In this document: positions 61,018-64,000 of the stretch, in pieces | Position numbering within the stretch: position 1 is the stretch's first letter | Layout of the letters: each line of letters starts with the position of its first letter | Origin: Rhodococcus jostii NBRC 16295 | GTDB taxonomy: Bacteria > Actinomycetota > Actinomycetes > Mycobacteriales > Mycobacteriaceae | NCBI RefSeq assembly: GCF_001894825.1 | Contig: NZ_BCWY01000038.1 | Span: forward strand, 25,076-89,075 | Direction: 5' to 3' | Length of the DNA stretch: 64,000 nt | Made by a program: the position numbers and the translations under genes | The notes under the pieces: generated by a model | Database searches by the model: none | What the model saw: only the letters and a program-made list of their open reading frames with translations | Told to the model about the DNA's origin: nothing

Positions 61018-61740
61018 TCAACCCAGGTGCTCCCCGAAGAACCTGTCGATCCTCGTCCACGCATCGGCAGCCGCCTCCGGGTTCGGCACCATCCCCGTCA
61101 CCTTCACCAGAGGACGCAGCACCTTCGGTCCGGCCAATTCGTCGTTCATGAACGCGTGCCCCGCCGCCGGATACTCCTTCACATCGTGAACCACACCGGC
61201 CTGCGTCAGAGCCGCATCCAGCTTGGCTGACGCGTTCCGCAACGCGAGATCCTTCCCGCCGTAACTCGCCACCACCGGGCACGCACCCGCCACCGCCGCA
61301 TCCAGGTCGCGCGGCAGAATCCCGTAGTTCGGCGCCGCCGCGTCGAACCCCGTGCGCAACGTCATCAGAGCGAACCCGCCGCCCATGCAGAACCCGATGA
61401 CACCGATCTTCCCCGTGCACTGCGACGAGCCGGCCAGCCACTGACGCGCGGCCTCGATATCCCCGTACGCCCGCCCCTTCCCCGAGAGCATCGCCCGCAT
61501 CGTCGACACCAGACAGCGCCTCGCACCGCCCGCACTGAACAAATCCGGCGCCAACGTCAGAAACCCCGACTCCGCCAGCCTGTCGGCCTGCCGGCGCATC
61601 ACATCGTCCAAACCGAACGCCTCGTGCACCATCACCACCCCCGGCCACGGGCCCTCACCCGACGGCCTCGCCAGATAGCCGTGCAAATTCAGCGAACCGT
61701 CGTGCCGCGCAGCGAGGTCGGTCAAGTCGATCTCGGACAT
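61018..61740 (-). CDS. Dienelactone hydrolase-family protein
   Basis: 240 residues, ATG 61740 (MSEIDLTDLAARHDG). WPGVVMVHEAFGLDDVMRRQADRLAESGFLTLAPDLF is the dienelactone hydrolase opening with Glu of the triad; IGVIGFCMGGGFAL has Cys nucleophile; GHAFMND supplies the His. Active Cys rather than Ser marks the classic family. Hydrolyses lactones or esters in aromatic breakdown. GGGAG upstream. Confidence 0.9.
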   Translation of the reverse strand: MSEIDLTDLAARHDGSLNLHGYLARPSGEGPWPGVVMVHEAFGLDDVMRRQADRLAESGFLTLAPDLFSAGGARRCLVSTMRAMLSGKGRAYGDIEAARQWLAGSSQCTGKIGVIGFCMGGGFALMTLRTGFDAAAPNYGILPRDLDAAVAGACPVVASYGGKDLALRNASAKLDAALTQAGVVHDVKEYPAAGHAFMNDELAGPKVLRPLVKVTGMVPNPEAAADAWTRIDRFFGEHLG

Positions 61741-61859
61741 GTGCGTCTCCCGTTCCGTCGTCAATTCCAGAACATCTGCGACAACCATGCCCTCCCCATC
61801 GCGGGCGCACCACCGTTCCCGCTACACTCACCTCGGTGTGCGCCCAGCGCGTGCACCGC

Positions 61860-61932
61860 GCCCTCGTAGCTCAGGGGATAGAGCAACCCTCTCCTAAAGG
61901 GTAGGTCGCAGGTTCGAATCCTGCCGAGGGCA
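61860..61932 (+). tRNA. tRNA-Arg, anticodon CCT
   Basis: Acceptor GCCCTCG/CGAGGGC, D-stem GCTC/GAGC, anticodon stem ACCCT/AGGGT with loop CTCCTAA (anticodon CCT, reads AGG), T-stem GCAGG/CCTGC with TTCGAAT. All stems pair. CCA is not encoded. A CTTTT stretch follows closely. Confidence 0.95.
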
Positions 61933-62523
61933 CTTTTCGACTTTGGGGCCATTAGCTCAGGGTCCTCAATGTGCACTATCCGTGCCTCGCGTTGTTGTCC
62001 GTGCCTCCGAGGGTGTTACCCACCGATTCCAGAACCATCGACGCAGTGAAGTCGACCCGTCCTGAACCTGCGTTGGAGAAGTGCTGCATACGGTGGGCGC
62101 GAACGAGCCACAACCCCTCCCTTCGCTCCCATGCTGGCCGTCTGCGCTTACGTCTCGAGGTTGTTTTCGTGTCCTAGAACACCTCTCGTAGCGTTGCCCG
62201 CTGCCCACAGCCGAGAACTGGAAACAGACCACTTCACCATCGATCAGGTGCACGAGACCTCCACGCTGATCGGCCACAGCCGGGGATGGTGATTCTTCGC
62301 CACGCGGGGGTGGAATTCATCTGATCTCCGATTTCCCGTCGAGGCGATGCGACCTCGGACGGCCGATCGCAATAGAAACAAATAGGGGCCTTGCGTCGGC
62401 GCTGCGATACGACGCCATTCGTTCCGCCCCACTCAGGCCGCGAGGCAAGTCCTGGAATCCGTGACATGAACACGCAAGCAGGCGCCCGCCCCGTCCAGCG
62501 TTCGGTCCGTCACACAATGAGAT

Positions 62524-62550
62524 GGGGCGCCCACAAAGAGTGGACGCCCC
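62524..62550. terminator. Terminator-like hairpin
   Basis: GGGGCG-C-CCAC and GTGG-A-CGCCCC pair around AAAGA, 10 bp with one mismatch. No gene lies immediately beside it, consistent with a remnant of the pre-insertion locus. Confidence 0.6.
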
Positions 62551-62568
62551 GCGCGAATCGAATTGGTT

Positions 62569-62587
62569 GGGCTAACTTGGTTAGCCC
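62569..62587. repeat. Short palindrome GGGCTAAC-N3-GTTAGCCC
   Basis: A perfect 8+8 dyad with TTG between, 80 bp left of the insertion element. It could be an operator or the stem of a small structured RNA. No function assigned. Confidence 0.5.
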
Positions 62588-62649
62588 CCGATCCCAACGC
62601 TGCTCAACACGTCGAGAAGGTGTACCAACGCGACGCTCGTTCCCGCTAG

Positions 62650-62665
62650 TACTGCAACGGCACTT
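62650..62665 (+). repeat. Left terminal inverted repeat of the IS701-type element
   Basis: TACTGCAACGGCACTT matches the right end (63983-63998, reverse complement) over 16 bases. It is preceded by CTAG (62646-62649), the left target-site duplication. Confidence 0.85.
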
Positions 62666-63955
62666 ATGGCAGGTGGCCGCGGGTTCGGTAATGACAGATG
62701 CGGGCCTGGTGTTGTCGGCGTCTCCGCCAGTGTGACCAGGACCAGACGTGTTCGTCGGGGTGGGCGTGTCGCAGGATCAGATACACGAGTAGGCGGCGGA
62801 TCTCGGGTACCGTGTAGCCGATCATGCCCTGATCATCGGTCCCGATTCCCCCTTTACTGCTTCGGTTTTCGTTCCTGCGAGCCAGGCGAGGGCGAGCATC
62901 GACAGGGTGGTGTGCGCGTACCAGGCCCGGTAGGTGCGCACCTGATACTGGTCCAACCCCGCCTCGTTCTTGGCCTGCTGGAAGCATTCCTCGACCCGCC
63001 ACCGCGAGCCGGCGATCGTGGCGAGTTCGGTGAGCGTGGTGCGCCGGGGTCCGGCGCAGATGTAGTACGCGATCTCGGTCGGGTCCGACAGGGATCGGCG
63101 GGCGAGGAGCCAGTGCCCGCGGCCGGGTGCCCAGGCGATCCTGATGGGCACCCGCACCCAGGAATACTCGCGCGGGCCGTGAGCGCCGTCTCCGGCGGAG
63201 ATTCGGCGCCACTGCTTCGGCGGGACCGCGGCGATCATCTCGTCGGCACGACCGGAGCGGCCGTCCGGCGTGAACACATCGTCGTTGCACCGGGTGGCCA
63301 ACACATACGAGACATCGCGTTCCTCGAGCCAGACCCGCAGGTACTTCACCTGACCGTAGGCCTCGTCCGCGGTGAGCCAGGAGAAGGGCACCTGTGCGTC
63401 GAGGGCGCGTTCGATCATGTGTTGCGCCAGTCTCGGTTTGGTCGCGAACTCCACCTCGTCACCGATCCCGGCGGCGCGGCACCGGTCGCGGTCGGAGGTC
63501 CAGGACTCGGGCAGGTACAGCTCCCGGTCGATGAGCGCGTGCCCGGCCGAGCTCGCGTAGGCGAGGAAGACCCCGATCTGGCAATTTTCCACCCGACCGG
63601 CGGTGCCCGAGTACTGGCGTTGCACCCCGGCCGAGCGGGTGCCCTTCTTGAGGAATCCGGTGTCATCGACGATCAACACCCCGGCGCGGTCACCGAGCCG
63701 TTCGACCACATAATCACGCACATCGTCGCGCACCCCGTCGACGTCCCAGTCCGCCCGCCGCAGCAACCGTTGCATCCCGTCCGGGCTCACCTCGCCGGCC
63801 CGCTCGGCGAGGGTCCACCCGTTCTTGCGTTCCAGACCCGCAACCAGACCCGTCACATATTCACGGACCCGGGACCGCGGCTCTGACCGGGCGAACCGAC
63901 CGGAGATCCGCTCATGCAACGCTTCCAACTCGGCAACAACCAGATCGAGGACCAC
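62664..63955 (-). CDS. IS701-family transposase, split by a -1 frameshift
   Basis: The first frame runs from GTG 63955 to a stop at 62822 (377 residues). It has VLIVDDTGFLKKGTRS (first Asp), FSWLTADEAYGQVKYL (second Asp) and ending SRWRVEECFQQAKNEAGLDQYQVR (Glu), the IS701 DDE pattern. The C-terminal 60 residues (QGMIGYTVPEIRRLLVYLI, then HPDEHVWSWSHWRRRRQH) are in the -1 frame and stop at 62664. The change falls at A-AAG-GGG (62849-62855), a slippery heptamer. Full length would be about 430 residues. Programmed frameshift or inactivating mutation cannot be told apart here. Confidence 0.85.
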
Positions 63956-63982
63956 ACAACCAGTATCGTCTACCTGTCAAGC

Positions 63983-63998
63983 AAGTGCCGTTGCAGTA
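63983..63998 (-). repeat. Right terminal inverted repeat of the IS701-type element
   Basis: AAGTGCCGTTGCAGTA, reverse complement of the left repeat at 62650-62665. The CT after it is the first half of the presumed second CTAG copy. Confidence 0.85.
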
Positions 63999-64000
63999 CT

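Larger units (their letters stand above)
61933..62645. other. 713-bp gene-poor region between tRNA-Arg and the insertion element
   Basis: No ORF here has a protein-like composition or a ribosome site; short frames on both strands are Arg/Ser-rich. One minus-strand frame near 61970-62080 (VDFTASMVLESVGNTL) is slightly more protein-like and could be a decayed remnant. Composition is lower in GC. Hairpins at 62524-62550 and 62569-62587 lie at the right end. Confidence 0.6.
62650..63998. mobile_element. IS701-family insertion sequence
   Basis: 1349 bp with 16-bp terminal inverted repeats and a DDE transposase filling nearly all of it. CTAG precedes the left end, and CT follows the right end at the window edge, so a CTAG 4-bp target duplication, typical of the IS701 family (YTAR), is likely. 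The element looks structurally complete. Confidence 0.88.

Noticed and set aside
62664..63290. The C-terminal transposase frame as a separate 208-residue gene
   Set aside because: Its first 140 residues are out-of-frame mirror of the transposase; only the last 60 are transposase-like.
1..64000. CRISPR arrays, prophage modules or toxin-antitoxin pairs
   Set aside because: No regularly spaced repeats, phage structural genes or paired small toxin/antitoxin genes were seen.

Overview
The window is high-GC actinobacterial DNA. FMN/F420 flavin monooxygenases, an ESX-type small protein, an LppA-like lipoprotein, a DevR/DevS-like two-component pair with tandem universal stress proteins, MetZ, CobF and many leaderless starts (TAnnnT 6-7 nt before ATG/GTG) point to a large-genome Rhodococcus, probably of the opacus/jostii group. 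That assignment comes from protein resemblance, not from a database search.

Region 1 (1-14716) is a sulfur-scavenging regulon on the minus strand. A promoter at about 13.75 kb drives an S-box-like aptamer, a 24-codon leader ORF and a hairpin. These precede a polar amino-acid (cystine-like) ABC importer, a GNAT acetyltransferase and three luciferase-like monooxygenases. A second, near-identical aptamer, a 27-codon leader ORF and a hairpin precede a dipeptide-type ABC importer and a fourth monooxygenase, which runs off the window edge. A TauE/SafE-type anion exporter diverges from the regulon. Importer, acetyltransferase and flavin monooxygenase together recall S-modified cysteine salvage.

Region 2 (14754-18216) carries a HAD phosphatase, an LppA-like lipoprotein, a DUF1023 alpha/beta hydrolase with an apparent frameshift, and a divergent WXG100-like gene.

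Region 3 (18285-33416) is a 15.1-kb catabolic block. One part is a ribose-type ABC importer with a glycosidase-like barrel protein and an alpha/beta hydrolase. The other is an operon for the lower hydroxyquinol pathway (hydroxyquinol 1,2-dioxygenase, maleylacetate reductase) with three short-chain dehydrogenases, an NTF2-like protein and another hydrolase. TetR and XRE-cupin regulators are present. A 74-bp palindromic element sits at each end, in direct orientation, and each copy supplies the stop codons of both convergent neighbours.

Region 4 (33485-46694) is core metabolism: metZ with a rhodanese, fprA, purT, an Fpg/Nei glycosylase, cobF, thyA-folA and several small or secreted proteins.

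Region 5 (46813-56295) is a hypoxia/NO locus: a GAF-GAF histidine kinase, a convergent NarL-type regulator, an Acg-like nitroreductase, two tandem-domain universal stress proteins around an F420 oxidoreductase, and an NsrR-flavohaemoglobin pair. DevR-box-like sites lie upstream of the nitroreductase and of the stress-protein operon.

Region 6 (56312-64000) has a GCS2-family ligase, an M23 peptidase, an amino-acid permease, an IdeR-box-preceded small protein, a dienelactone hydrolase, tRNA-Arg(CCT), a gene-poor stretch, and a nearly complete IS701-type element whose transposase is split by a -1 frameshift.
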